A stretch of DNA of 20,578 bases from an uncultured Ruminiclostridium sp. (GTDB lineage Bacteria > Bacillota > Clostridia > Oscillospirales > Acutalibacteraceae), in contig CABUCM010000043.1 in NCBI GenBank assembly GCA_902490005.1, forward strand, positions 1 to 20,578. Reading direction: 5' to 3'. Below, piece by piece: positions 1 to 6,544 of the stretch (the stretch's first letter is position 1; the number at the start of each line of letters is the position of its first letter). The position numbers were made by a program, and so were the translations under genes. The notes beneath the pieces were generated by a model. The model ran no database searches, had not been told where the DNA came from, and worked only from the letters and a program-made list of their open reading frames with translations.

Positions 1-379
1 CCGTTTCAGCTTTATAACGCCAATTCCGCAACCGGCCGCCGCTGTCCACCCGGTTCCGCACAAAAGCGATTGCGTCGGGCCCCAATTCGATTAGCCGGTT
101 GGCCTCGTAAATCTGCCGGTTGATGTCGCTTTCCACATTTCCGGAAACCACCACCGCGGCCCGGCCCCTTACAGTTTTGATTACAAACCGCGCTAACTCA
201 AGGCGCTCTTCAAACGTGAGCCAGTGGATTTCCGTGGAGTGGCACAGCGCGTAAATTCCCTGGACGCCTTTCGCCAAGTACCATTCCAACAGCTGCTTCA
301 TAGCGCGATAGTCGATTTTCTTGTCCTCCGTATAAGCGGCCAGCATGGTGGGGTATATTCCTTTGGCCAGCAGTTTCAT
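1..379 (-). CDS. DapA/NanA-superfamily aldolase or lyase, 5' part only (runs off the window)
   Basis: About 126 N-terminal residues are present, starting MKLLAKGIYPTMLAAYTEDK, and the frame stays open to the window edge. The opening (a G-x-Y/F-P-T-x-L-x-x-Y segment, then a (beta/alpha)8 pattern with GVQGIYAL and LTFEERLELARFV) matches the dihydrodipicolinate synthase / N-acetylneuraminate lyase superfamily, which makes or breaks C-C bonds via a Schiff-base lysine. That lysine would lie outside the window. The usual G-[ST]-T-G-E stretch reads C-H-S-T-E here, so the enzyme is probably neither a true DHDPS nor a true NanA. The start is set by AAAGGAGGG seven bases or so upstream. It is divergent from an AraC-type regulator, its likely controller. 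Superfamily sure, substrate unknown. Confidence 0.85.
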   Translation of the reverse strand, partial: MKLLAKGIYPTMLAAYTEDKKIDYRAMKQLLEWYLAKGVQGIYALCHSTEIHWLTFEERLELARFVIKTVRGRAAVVVSGNVESDINRQIYEANRLIELGPDAIAFVRNRVDSGGRLRNWRYKAET

Positions 380-405
380 ATGTTTCCCTCCTTTGTTTTG
401 TCTTT

Positions 406-434
406 ATTATTGGGCAGGAGCTAAAAAATGACAA
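406..434 (-). promoter_or_regulatory. Candidate promoter of the aldolase gene
   Basis: On the minus strand, TTGTCA (429-434) and AATAAT (406-411) are separated by 17 bases and lie just upstream of the AAAGGAGGG ribosome binding site. This is a match to the vegetative sigma consensus by eye only. Confidence 0.5.
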
Positions 435-584
435 TTACGCCGCAAGCCAAAAACATAGCAAAATCGGACATTTCATTTGGTAATTTTTGGGAAACCAATT
501 TTACTCCATATTTCCCCTTGACGAATGCGGATTATATTTCTCGCGTAAACATAAAGCAGACGAACTTTCTTATCTTTTTTTAAT

Positions 585-613
585 TTGTGAAATATATAAG
601 CATATGATATAAT
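585..613 (+). promoter_or_regulatory. Promoter of the AraC-family regulator gene
   Basis: TTGTGA (585-590), a 17-base spacer and a perfect TATAAT (608-613) lie 20 bases before the start codon at 634. The rest of the divergent region (435-584) is AT-rich and holds a loose TTGGT/ACCAA inverted repeat near 475-500, but no operator I can defend. Confidence 0.65.
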
Positions 614-633
614 AATTTAAAGAAGGTGGAAAA

Positions 634-1512
634 ATGAATGTTTATAATCACAATAATAATGGAAGACAAATGCTGAACCGGCAGATCATTCAGTTAAACA
701 GCGAGCTCATACAGGGCGACGTTTATTGGATGCGTATTGTGTCCAGTGATCGGGAAACCTTGCTGACCACCAATACCAAGCACAGCTTTTACGAGCTTCA
801 TTATATGATAAAAGGCGACATTCAGCTTCAAATCGACTCCAAGCTTCTTTTCCAGGTTCCAGAGGGCGGCTTTCTTTTGATCCCCCCTGGACGCTACCAC
901 CGCATTACGGATTATCGGCCCCCTTGTTTGAAGCTGGTGGTAGGCTTTTCCTTAAAGGCCCTCACACCGGAATTAAGCGCCCTGCTGCCTCTTTTCCAGC
1001 AGCTTCAAGTCTTTCAGCATATTGAAGAAGTCGATCTTTTGGTACGGCTGATCCGCATCAACTCCTACGAGCGCTCTTCCTATTCCGCGAAAATCATCTC
1101 CAATTTACTTCAAAGCCTCTTTCTCGTTTTGTGCCGCCAGCTGGACCAGACGCTGGAAGAAAACGGTGAAAATCTGAAATTTGACCGTTACGAGAATTAC
1201 ATAACACTGATCGAGGAATATATTAAAACCCACGGCTGCGCCCAGCTAAACGTGTCCCGGCTATCGGAATATTTGGGAATCAGCAGCCGGCATTTACAGC
1301 GCATCTGTAAACTGACGGTAAATAAAACGCCTTATGAAATAATCCGTTCCGCAAAGCTGGAACAAATTAAAACCTTGATCGCTTCCGCCGACCTAAAAAT
1401 CTCCGACCTGGCGGAAGCTGTGGGATTTTCGGACGAATACGCGTTAAACCGTTTTTTTAAGAACAACGAAGGATACTCCATCGGAAAATACAAGAAATAT
1501 ATAAAAATGTGA
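634..1512 (+). CDS. AraC-family transcriptional regulator with N-terminal cupin
   Basis: The protein has 292 residues. The N-terminal half looks like an AraC-type cupin sensor: about residues 40-100, including LHYMIKGDIQLQI and FLLIPPGRYHRI, the latter typical of the beta-barrel effector domain. About residues 190-290 form the two-helix-turn-helix AraC DNA-binding domain (LNVSRLSEYLGISSRHLQRI, then KISDLAEAVGFSDEYALNRFF). The C terminus ends directly after that domain, as is usual. The start is fixed by AGAAGGTGG at 621-629. It is divergent from the aldolase gene and therefore probably an activator of it and of whatever follows that gene outside the window. The effector is unknown. It is followed at once by a terminator. 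Confidence 0.9.
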   Translation: MNVYNHNNNGRQMLNRQIIQLNSELIQGDVYWMRIVSSDRETLLTTNTKHSFYELHYMIKGDIQLQIDSKLLFQVPEGGFLLIPPGRYHRITDYRPPCLKLVVGFSLKALTPELSALLPLFQQLQVFQHIEEVDLLVRLIRINSYERSSYSAKIISNLLQSLFLVLCRQLDQTLEENGENLKFDRYENYITLIEEYIKTHGCAQLNVSRLSEYLGISSRHLQRICKLTVNKTPYEIIRSAKLEQIKTLIASADLKISDLAEAVGFSDEYALNRFFKNNEGYSIGKYKKYIKM

Positions 1513-1523
1513 GCCATATTTAA

Positions 1524-1549
1524 AAAAAGGAGGCGCGTGCCTCCTTTTT
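1524..1549. terminator. Bidirectional rho-independent terminator
   Basis: A perfect 11-bp stem (AAAAAGGAGGC with GCCTCCTTTTT) has a GCGT tetraloop and a T-run in either direction. It sits between the AraC-type gene and the convergent HTH gene, whose stop codon begins at the very next base. Confidence 0.9.
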
Positions 1550-2065
1550 CTACCGAAGATATTTCTCCAGGTAAACACAATATCTTCTCAGCTCTCTCAT
1601 CCCTTTTTGATACCGCCGGACAACGGTGGATACCTCCACCCCCAGTTCCTGGGCGATTTGGCTTTTTGGCTCCCCCGCCAGGCACCTTAGCAAAATCCGG
1701 CAGGTTTCCGGCGAAAGCTCTCGTTCCATAATCTGCCGCACCGCCTTGGCCACCTTTTTCCGGTTGGCGCTGTTATCCTGGCGCCCCTTCAGATCCCCGG
1801 CGATAAAAAAAATTTTATTGTCTCCCCGCGGCCCGGCGTTTTCGCCGCCGGAATAGGAGATCAGCCGCTGCGGCCCAGGTTCCCGCAGCACCAGCAGATT
1901 ATCCTTGCAGCAGCGTTCCAGTTCCTCCAAAGCTCGCCACCGCCGGATGATTTCCCGGTGGTTGTGGCGGCCTTCCTGAGGCCGGGCCAAAAGCGTTTCC
2001 TTTTGCCGGCGGATTTGTTCCAATTCCCGCCGGTACCGCTGCTCCGCCTCTTGCCGAATGGTCAT
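1550..2065 (-). CDS. Sigma-70 region-4-like HTH protein (phage-type regulator)
   Basis: The protein has about 171 residues. Its N-terminal third is highly charged and probably helical (repeated R/E/Q). A middle segment is unrecognised. The last 65 residues look like a sigma region 4 helix-turn-helix: LSPETCRILLRCLAGEPKSQ, then IAQELGVEVSTVVRRYQKGM with an R/Y-rich tail. No region 2 is visible, so it is not a complete sigma factor; it resembles small late-gene or packaging regulators of phages and ICEs. I start it at the ATG whose ATGA overlaps the stop of the upstream gene, which implies translational coupling. An in-frame GTG 12 bases upstream lies too close to the AGGAGG to be preferred. 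Target unknown. Confidence 0.75.
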   Translation of the reverse strand: MTIRQEAEQRYRRELEQIRRQKETLLARPQEGRHNHREIIRRWRALEELERCCKDNLLVLREPGPQRLISYSGGENAGPRGDNKIFFIAGDLKGRQDNSANRKKVAKAVRQIMERELSPETCRILLRCLAGEPKSQIAQELGVEVSTVVRRYQKGMRELRRYCVYLEKYLR

Positions 2066-2385
2066 AGGGCGTCCCACTCCTCCTGAAGGAACCGCTCCGC
2101 GCTTTTTTTCTCCGCTGAGAATTGCAGCACCGGCAGCATATATTTACAGGATTCGGATACCTTTTCGATGCCGGTTACCCAATGCTCGGAAATGGTGGCC
2201 TCGCTGACGCCGCATTTTTTGGCGATTTCCTTGTTTCTTTCCCCATTGACCTTCATGCGGAACACCAGCCATTGCTTCAGAGTCAATATCTCTTCGGCGG
2301 TTTTCAAAATCATTTCTCTTTCCGCTGGATTCTCATCCCTTTTGCTTTTCAGGATTATATAGATTTTCTTCGCTCTGGCAGTCAT
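2062..2385 (-). CDS. Small sigma region-4-like / LuxR-like HTH protein
   Basis: The protein has 107 residues. The core at about residues 34-75 (LTLKQWLVFRMKVNGERNKE followed by IAKKCGVSEATISEHWVTGI) is a single sigma region 4-type helix-turn-helix. Residues 1-33 are basic and charged, and the tail ends in an acidic segment (LQEEWDAL). The start is well supported by AAGGAGAGG seven bases before the ATG. Its stop overlaps the start of the next gene as ATGA, so the two are probably made in fixed ratio and may act as partners. It lies downstream of the Cys-rich gene with an 82-base gap that includes the palindrome GGCTTTTAAAAGCC (2410-2423), perhaps a weak attenuator hairpin. Function unknown beyond DNA binding. 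Confidence 0.75.
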   Translation of the reverse strand: MTARAKKIYIILKSKRDENPAEREMILKTAEEILTLKQWLVFRMKVNGERNKEIAKKCGVSEATISEHWVTGIEKVSESCKYMLPVLQFSAEKKSAERFLQEEWDAL

Positions 2386-2467
2386 TTTTTATCCTCTCCT
2401 TTTTAAGGCGGCTTTTAAAAGCCCCTTTGTCTCTCAGCGTAAACCGCGCGTTTTCTGAAATCCAAAC

Positions 2468-2644
2468 CTACAAGCCTAACCTTTTTACACCCTTTTTTCG
2501 GGGTTCCTTTTTCGTGCAGCGATGCGGCGGGCAGCCCCGCGGATTGCCGGTATCCAAAATATAGAGGCAGCATTTCAAAAGGTCATATCCATCATTGCTC
2601 AAGGGCCGGTGATGGATACAGCCCTTGCATGATTCCCGATTCAT
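2468..2644 (-). CDS. Small Cys-rich protein of mobile-element type, putative zinc ribbon
   Basis: The protein has 58 residues, starting MNRESCKGCIHHRPLS. Six cysteines (C6, C9, C25, C26, C38, C43) and H11, H12 and H41 suggest a small metal-binding knuckle. The stretch YILDTGNPRGCPP and the basic tail resemble uncharacterised small proteins I associate with clostridial prophages and integrative elements; that is recollection, not a search. The start is chosen at the ATG seven bases after AAAGGGG. A longer in-frame version from 2692 lacks a ribosome binding site and would run through the operator region. It is the first gene of the leftward operon facing the XRE repressor. Function unknown; it could be an anti-repressor or a small DNA- or RNA-binding protein. 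Confidence 0.7.
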   Translation of the reverse strand: MNRESCKGCIHHRPLSNDGYDLLKCCLYILDTGNPRGCPPHRCTKKEPRKKGVKRLGL

Positions 2645-2664
2645 GTGTCTTCCCCTTTCCGTCT

Positions 2665-2789
2665 CCTTTAAAGGATATTTTAATTTTACCATTTTTGATT
2701 TTTTATCCGTTAACGGTTAATTTTATTTTATATTATCACCTTTAATGGTTATTGTCAAGTCTATAATTTACAAAAATTTCCTTTAACGG
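2665..2789. promoter_or_regulatory. Array of four CCNTTAANGG operators in the divergent control region
   Basis: Four 10-bp palindromic sites are visible: CCTTTAAAGG (2665-2674), CCGTTAACGG (2707-2716), CCTTTAATGG (2739-2748) and CCTTTAACGG (2780-2789). Start-to-start spacings are 42, 32 and 41 bases, close to 4, 3 and 4 helical turns, so all would face the same side of the DNA. The rightmost is the centre of a larger perfect inverted repeat with 10-base arms (2772-2797). They lie between the XRE repressor gene and the leftward operon and are the likely binding sites of that repressor. The third lies in the spacer of the leftward promoter and the second just beyond its start point. Confidence 0.75.
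2730..2758 (-). promoter_or_regulatory. Leftward promoter of the Cys-rich / sigma-like operon
   Basis: On the minus strand a perfect TTGACA (2753-2758) is followed after 17 bases by TAATAT (2730-2735); GATAAT with a 15-base spacer is an alternative. The operator at 2739-2748 lies wholly inside the spacer, so a bound repressor would block RNA polymerase directly. Confidence 0.65.
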
Positions 2790-2798
2790 AAATTTTTC

Positions 2799-2827
2799 TT
2801 GTTTTTTATCTGGCGGTATGTTATAAT
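2799..2827 (+). promoter_or_regulatory. Rightward promoter of the XRE repressor gene
   Basis: TTGTTT (2799-2804), 17 bases and a perfect TATAAT (2822-2827) lie 46 bases before the start codon at 2874. The operator at 2780-2789 ends ten bases upstream of the -35 box, a position where a bound regulator could either activate or partly occlude. Confidence 0.65.
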
Positions 2828-2873
2828 AGCGCCAGCAAAAAAGCGCATACGCGCCATAAAGGAGATCGGATTT

Positions 2874-3251
2874 ATGGGTCTGGAAATTATTAATCAACGG
2901 AAAAAGCTGAAAAAGATGACCAACGAGGAGCTTGCCGTTTTATCCGGCGTTCCTAAGGGAACCATCGATAAAATCACCTCTGGCGCCACCAAGGACCCAA
3001 AATTGGAAACCTTGAAGGCACTGGCCAGGGTGTTGGGCTGTTCGTTGTCTGATTTCGACGACCCCAGAGAACCTGATGACCAGGCTTCCGCGGATCAAGC
3101 GGTTTTACAAAACCGGGTCCGGATTTTAACGGAATATTTTCAACAGATGAACCTGATCCAGCCTGGCGGGGACCTATCTGACCAGGACCTGGAATTTTTC
3201 AAAGGGCTGCTTTCACTGATCGACGCTTATTTCGGAAAAACAAACACGTGA
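2874..3251 (+). CDS. XRE/Cro-CI family transcriptional repressor
   Basis: The protein has 125 residues, starting MGLEIINQRKKLKKMTNEEL. A classic HTH_3 fold covers about residues 4-62, with MTNEELAVLSGVPKGTIDKI as the helix-turn-helix and LETLKALARVLGCSLSDFDD closing the domain. The remaining 60 residues form an acidic, probably helical tail that may mediate oligomerisation. There is no peptidase domain, so it would not self-cleave like LexA or CI. The start is chosen at AAAGGAGATC eight bases before the ATG; an upstream in-frame extension overlaps the promoter. It is divergent from the Cys-rich / sigma-like operon and is the natural reader of the four palindromes in the shared control region, like a lysogeny switch. 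Confidence 0.88.
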   Translation: MGLEIINQRKKLKKMTNEELAVLSGVPKGTIDKITSGATKDPKLETLKALARVLGCSLSDFDDPREPDDQASADQAVLQNRVRILTEYFQQMNLIQPGGDLSDQDLEFFKGLLSLIDAYFGKTNT

Positions 3252-3308
3252 CGCAACGTTTCATCCACGCGTGGCCTGGATGTGTTAATTTCGCGTTTCT
3301 TCTTCAGC

Positions 3309-3336
3309 AGCTCCGGGCAGATGACTGTTCGGAGCT
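3309..3336. other. Inverted repeat downstream of the XRE gene
   Basis: AGCTCCG and CGGAGCT enclose 14 bases, with no T-run after the stem on the + strand. A second small palindrome, CCACGCGTGG (3265-3274) nested in CATCC/GGATG, lies closer to the stop codon. Either could help end the XRE transcript, but neither is a standard terminator. Confidence 0.3.
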
Positions 3337-3440
3337 ATTGCAATTTCATCCAAAACTACCAAGATCCGAAAGTCTTTACCCCTTTGGCGGCAAACAGTTG
3401 GCTGGTTTTGTCGAAAAAAGCTGACGATATTTGTGGATTC

Positions 3441-3469
3441 TTGACATTTTTTTAGGAATGTTTTATTTT
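3441..3469 (+). promoter_or_regulatory. Promoter of the sensor kinase / response regulator operon
   Basis: A perfect TTGACA (3441-3446), 17 bases and TATTTT (3464-3469) lie 47 bases before the start codon at 3517. Confidence 0.65.
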
Positions 3470-3516
3470 AGTAATAGAGACGCTTCCATTGTCAAACTCA
3501 GGGGGAAGGGGCCGTC

Positions 3517-5301
3517 ATGGCAAAAAAACGTTTTTTGCGGAAAATAAAACTATTTTTTACCCATAAATTCAATACCACATCCATTTTGATTTTGTCCTTT
3601 TGCGCCCTCATCACCATTCCCATGGTATTGGTCTCCGTGATCTACTATGTAAACGAAAAAAACTCCATCGAAGATACGTCCCTTCAATACGAAAATCAAA
3701 TTTTTGACGATTTGGACCGGGACTTCGATACCCTCCTCAAGCAATACGGGGAGGCAAAATATGAAATTTCCAGCCAGTTTTTATCCCTTGATATCGATGA
3801 GATTAATTATGACTCCCTACGCACCGAGGATATGGAAAAAATCAAGCTTCTGGAAAACCTGCTCCAAAGTATCCGCCGGGTTACCACCGGCGTTACGAAT
3901 CTTTATGTGTATTCCACACAGGACATAAGAGCCTCTTACAGCTCAACGTTTGCCTTTGACAAGGCAAAATTGATTTATTCCCGGCCCACCGACGTCTATG
4001 ACTCCGGCGGCTGGGATATTATCCGAAACCACGCGCCTACCTATAGCTTTGGGAATAAACGATACAACGTGTATTCTTTTACAACTGGTTTAATTGACAC
4101 TGATTTCAACGGGAAGTTTGACTATTTTTTACAGATCGATACGGAATCCTCCTATTTTGCCCAGCGGTTTCAGACCATGGCGACAGAAGATACCGATTAT
4201 CTGGCGGTCCGTAAAATAGACAACGGCGAGATCGTTTATGAACAGACCTATGGGGAAAAAGGGGATTATCAGCAGCTTTGCAGCCGCTATGACGGGCAGG
4301 AAAACATCACCCAGAGGGTTAAGGATTCCATCGTGGTGAAGCGCTCCTTGCCAAGTATAGGCCTGGAAGTGGTAAAAATATCCACGCCGGATACCAGCGA
4401 AATGAGGTCGGCCCTGTTCCAGGTTATGGTTGTGGTGCTGATCTCCCTGCTGGCGGCCCTGGCATTGGCGATCCTCATTACTTCCTCCATTATGCGGCCC
4501 TTTGACGCGCTGCTAAAAAGCACTTTGAATGAAATCGGGGACAGCAGCCCGCAGTTAAAGCACATCACCACAAAATCGGCAAACCGGGATATTGTGGGGC
4601 TGGCTCAAAACTTCAATCAGCTGATCGACCGTATCAACGAACTGGTTACCGATACCGTGAACCACGAACAGGAAAAGAGGACCCTGGAAATTAAAATGCT
4701 CCAAACCCAGATCAGCCCCCACTTCCTGTATAATACCCTGAACTCCCTGAAATGGATGGCAATCCTATACGGCCAGCACGCCATCGCGGACGCCATTGTG
4801 GCGCTGGTGGACCTTCTTGAGTTCTGTTTTAAAAATCCCAAAAACTATGTCCGGCTGGAGCGGGAAATCGACTTTTTGCAGAATTACGGTAAAATACAAA
4901 ACATCCGCAACGACTGTAAGGTTCAGGTGGAATTTAACATTCCGCCGGAGCTAAAAAAAGCCGTAATCCTGAAATTTTCCTTCCAGCCCAGCGTGGAAAA
5001 CGCTTTTGTGCATGCGTTTCCCGGAAATTGTGTGAAAAACCCCCGTATTTGGGTTTCCTGCCAGGAAGAAAATGGGGACCTGGTGACGGTGATCCGTGAC
5101 AACGGCGTCGGCTACGATAGGGAAAAAGTGGCAGGCTCCGCTTTTGGCATCGGGATCAAAAATGTAGACGACCGCATCAAGCTGACCTATGGGAACGCTT
5201 ATGGCCAGATGATTAAAAGCCAGCCGGGACAGGGCGTGGAAGTGGTCATCCGGCAGCCGCTGGTGCTTTCAGAGGAAGAATGGGAGGAAAAATATGTATA
5301 A
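3517..5301 (+). CDS. YesM-type sensor histidine kinase
   Basis: The protein has 594 residues. One membrane helix lies at about 20-45 and a second at about 299-325, bracketing a 250-residue extracytoplasmic sensor region that is probably dCache-like. A HAMP-like linker follows. The kinase core is of the LytS/YesM type: the phospho-acceptor is H402 in QISPHFLYNTLNSLKW, the N-box is around N495 (PSVENAFVHAF), the G1 box is DNGVGYD (D528 on) and a glycine-rich FGIGIKNVDDR comes next. The start is supported by GGGGGAAGGGG just upstream. The last eight bases overlap the response regulator gene, so the pair is translationally coupled. Family knowledge says such kinases usually sense sugars or oligosaccharides outside the cell and control a neighbouring CUT1-type importer, which matches the genes downstream. 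Confidence 0.93.
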   Translation: MAKKRFLRKIKLFFTHKFNTTSILILSFCALITIPMVLVSVIYYVNEKNSIEDTSLQYENQIFDDLDRDFDTLLKQYGEAKYEISSQFLSLDIDEINYDSLRTEDMEKIKLLENLLQSIRRVTTGVTNLYVYSTQDIRASYSSTFAFDKAKLIYSRPTDVYDSGGWDIIRNHAPTYSFGNKRYNVYSFTTGLIDTDFNGKFDYFLQIDTESSYFAQRFQTMATEDTDYLAVRKIDNGEIVYEQTYGEKGDYQQLCSRYDGQENITQRVKDSIVVKRSLPSIGLEVVKISTPDTSEMRSALFQVMVVVLISLLAALALAILITSSIMRPFDALLKSTLNEIGDSSPQLKHITTKSANRDIVGLAQNFNQLIDRINELVTDTVNHEQEKRTLEIKMLQTQISPHFLYNTLNSLKWMAILYGQHAIADAIVALVDLLEFCFKNPKNYVRLEREIDFLQNYGKIQNIRNDCKVQVEFNIPPELKKAVILKFSFQPSVENAFVHAFPGNCVKNPRIWVSCQEENGDLVTVIRDNGVGYDREKVAGSAFGIGIKNVDDRIKLTYGNAYGQMIKSQPGQGVEVVIRQPLVLSEEEWEEKYV

Positions 5302-6304
5302 TGTCTTGATTGTAGACGATGAGTCTATGGTGCGCTTAGGCATGAGGAATTGTGTGGATTGGCAAAAGCTTCATGTGGAAAATATTTATGAAGCCGCAAA
5401 CGGCGAGGAGGGCCTTCAGATGGTCCGGGACCACAAGGTGGACGTGGTCATCACCGATCTGAAAATGTCGGTGATGGATGGCTTCTCATTCTTGGAAAAG
5501 CTGCAGCAAATGGAGCCTTCTCCCCAAGCCATTGTGATGAGCTGCTACAATGATTACGAAAATATGCGCCAGGCGTTAAAGCTCCATGTGAAGGATTTCC
5601 TCTTTAAGCCCCGGATGTACCCGAAGGACATCGAAGAGGCGGTGGCAAAGGTGCTCGACGGCCTGGAGCGGAAAGAGCCTCATTTTACAGAGGATTCCGC
5701 CGCGGTCACCGAGGAGAATTACCGGGAACGGTTTTTAAGCCTCTGTTCTTCAATGCCAGAGGGCGAGAAAGACGCCGGGCTTTCTGAAGCCAAAGAGCGC
5801 TATATGGATTTTGCCAACCGGATCATGTACATCGACCATTCGGCAAATGAAAAGTTGAATCTTCTAAGCGGCCTTATTTTCCGCCGGATCCAGGAAGTCA
5901 AAAAATGCGAGTCCTTGGAAGAGCTTCGGTCGGTTTTTCAAGATATCGCCCACGCCTGCGGCCTGGAGGAAAACAAGGGCGCCAGGCAGGCCATGGCCCG
6001 GGCTATGGCCTATATCGATGAAAACCTGGCGGACCCCAATCTGAGTATGGAAGCGGCGGCCGACTATGTGGGGCTTAGCGTTTCTTATTTCAGCCGGACC
6101 TTCAAAGCCGCCGCGGGAAAGGGATATACGGATTATGTGGCGGACAAACGGATTGAAATGGCGGACCGTCTTTACCAAACCACTGACCTGAAAATTTATG
6201 AGATCGCGGAACGGGTAGGTTATACCAATCCCAAATACTTTTCAAAGGTTTATAAGGAGCATACCGGAAAAAATATGAAAAAGCATAACGAACCTGAAGC
6301 ATAA
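5294..6304 (+). CDS. YesN-type response regulator with AraC DNA-binding domain
   Basis: The protein has 336 residues. The receiver domain occupies about 1-120, with the acidic pair D8/D9, phospho-acceptor D55 (VVITDLKMSVMDG), a serine in VMSCYND and lysine in FLFKPR. An AraC-type double helix-turn-helix fills about 236-330 (LSMEAAADYVGLSVSYFSRT and IYEIAERVGYTNPKYFSKVY). The connecting region is only about 115 residues, much shorter than in the 500-residue YesN proteins. It overlaps the kinase gene by eight bases, with AGGAAGAATGGGAGG as ribosome binding region inside it. A terminator follows, so the target transport operon downstream has its own promoter and is likely activated by this protein. 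Confidence 0.93.
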   Translation: MYNVLIVDDESMVRLGMRNCVDWQKLHVENIYEAANGEEGLQMVRDHKVDVVITDLKMSVMDGFSFLEKLQQMEPSPQAIVMSCYNDYENMRQALKLHVKDFLFKPRMYPKDIEEAVAKVLDGLERKEPHFTEDSAAVTEENYRERFLSLCSSMPEGEKDAGLSEAKERYMDFANRIMYIDHSANEKLNLLSGLIFRRIQEVKKCESLEELRSVFQDIAHACGLEENKGARQAMARAMAYIDENLADPNLSMEAAADYVGLSVSYFSRTFKAAAGKGYTDYVADKRIEMADRLYQTTDLKIYEIAERVGYTNPKYFSKVYKEHTGKNMKKHNEPEA

Positions 6305-6344
6305 ATATTTGCTGGTTCTATTGGGTTTTAAATAAAATTTCCTA

Positions 6345-6394
6345 TACCCTTTGCTGAAAATGGACACACATTTGACGCAAAGGGTAAATTTTTT
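6345..6394 (+). terminator. Rho-independent terminator after the response regulator gene
   Basis: TACCCTTTGC (6345-6354) pairs perfectly with GCAAAGGGTA (6377-6386). The loop can fold again through AAATG/CATTT, and six Ts follow at 6389-6394. Confidence 0.8.
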
Positions 6395-6481
6395 GCCTGT
6401 TAGGGGACGAAAAAAACCGAATTGTATCCATTCTTTCACGGCAGGACAAAAAACCGGGAAAACCAGGCAAAATCTTCCGTC

Positions 6482-6509
6482 TTGCGAACCAAGGAAAGTA
6501 TTGTACAAT
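6482..6509 (+). promoter_or_regulatory. Candidate promoter of the first transport operon
   Basis: TTGCGA (6482-6487), a 16-base spacer and TACAAT (6504-6509). The -10 box sits inside the perfect palindrome TATTGTACAATA (6499-6510). The weak -35 box fits a promoter that needs an activator such as the response regulator upstream. Confidence 0.5.
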
Positions 6510-6544
6510 ATAACTACAAAATAGTTGAAGGAGGAGTCAAATTT

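Noticed and set aside
1550..2385. The two HTH genes as a split two-subunit sigma factor like SigO/RsoA
   Set aside because: Both proteins look like region 4; no region 2 partner is visible, so the analogy does not hold.
2645..2692. N-terminal extension of the Cys-rich protein (MVKLKYPLKETERGRH)
   Set aside because: No ribosome binding site before it, and it would overlap the operator at 2665-2674; the ATG at 2644 has AAAGGGG at the right distance.
3356..3420. Short minus-strand reading FDKTSQLFAAKGVKTFGSW followed by stops, possibly a decayed gene
   Set aside because: Only about 20 residues, with two stops after it and no start; not enough to call a pseudogene.
6422..6544. Upstream in-frame extension of the first binding protein
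   Set aside because: It would precede a clear signal peptide and spans the promoter; AAGGAGGAG supports the ATG at 6545.
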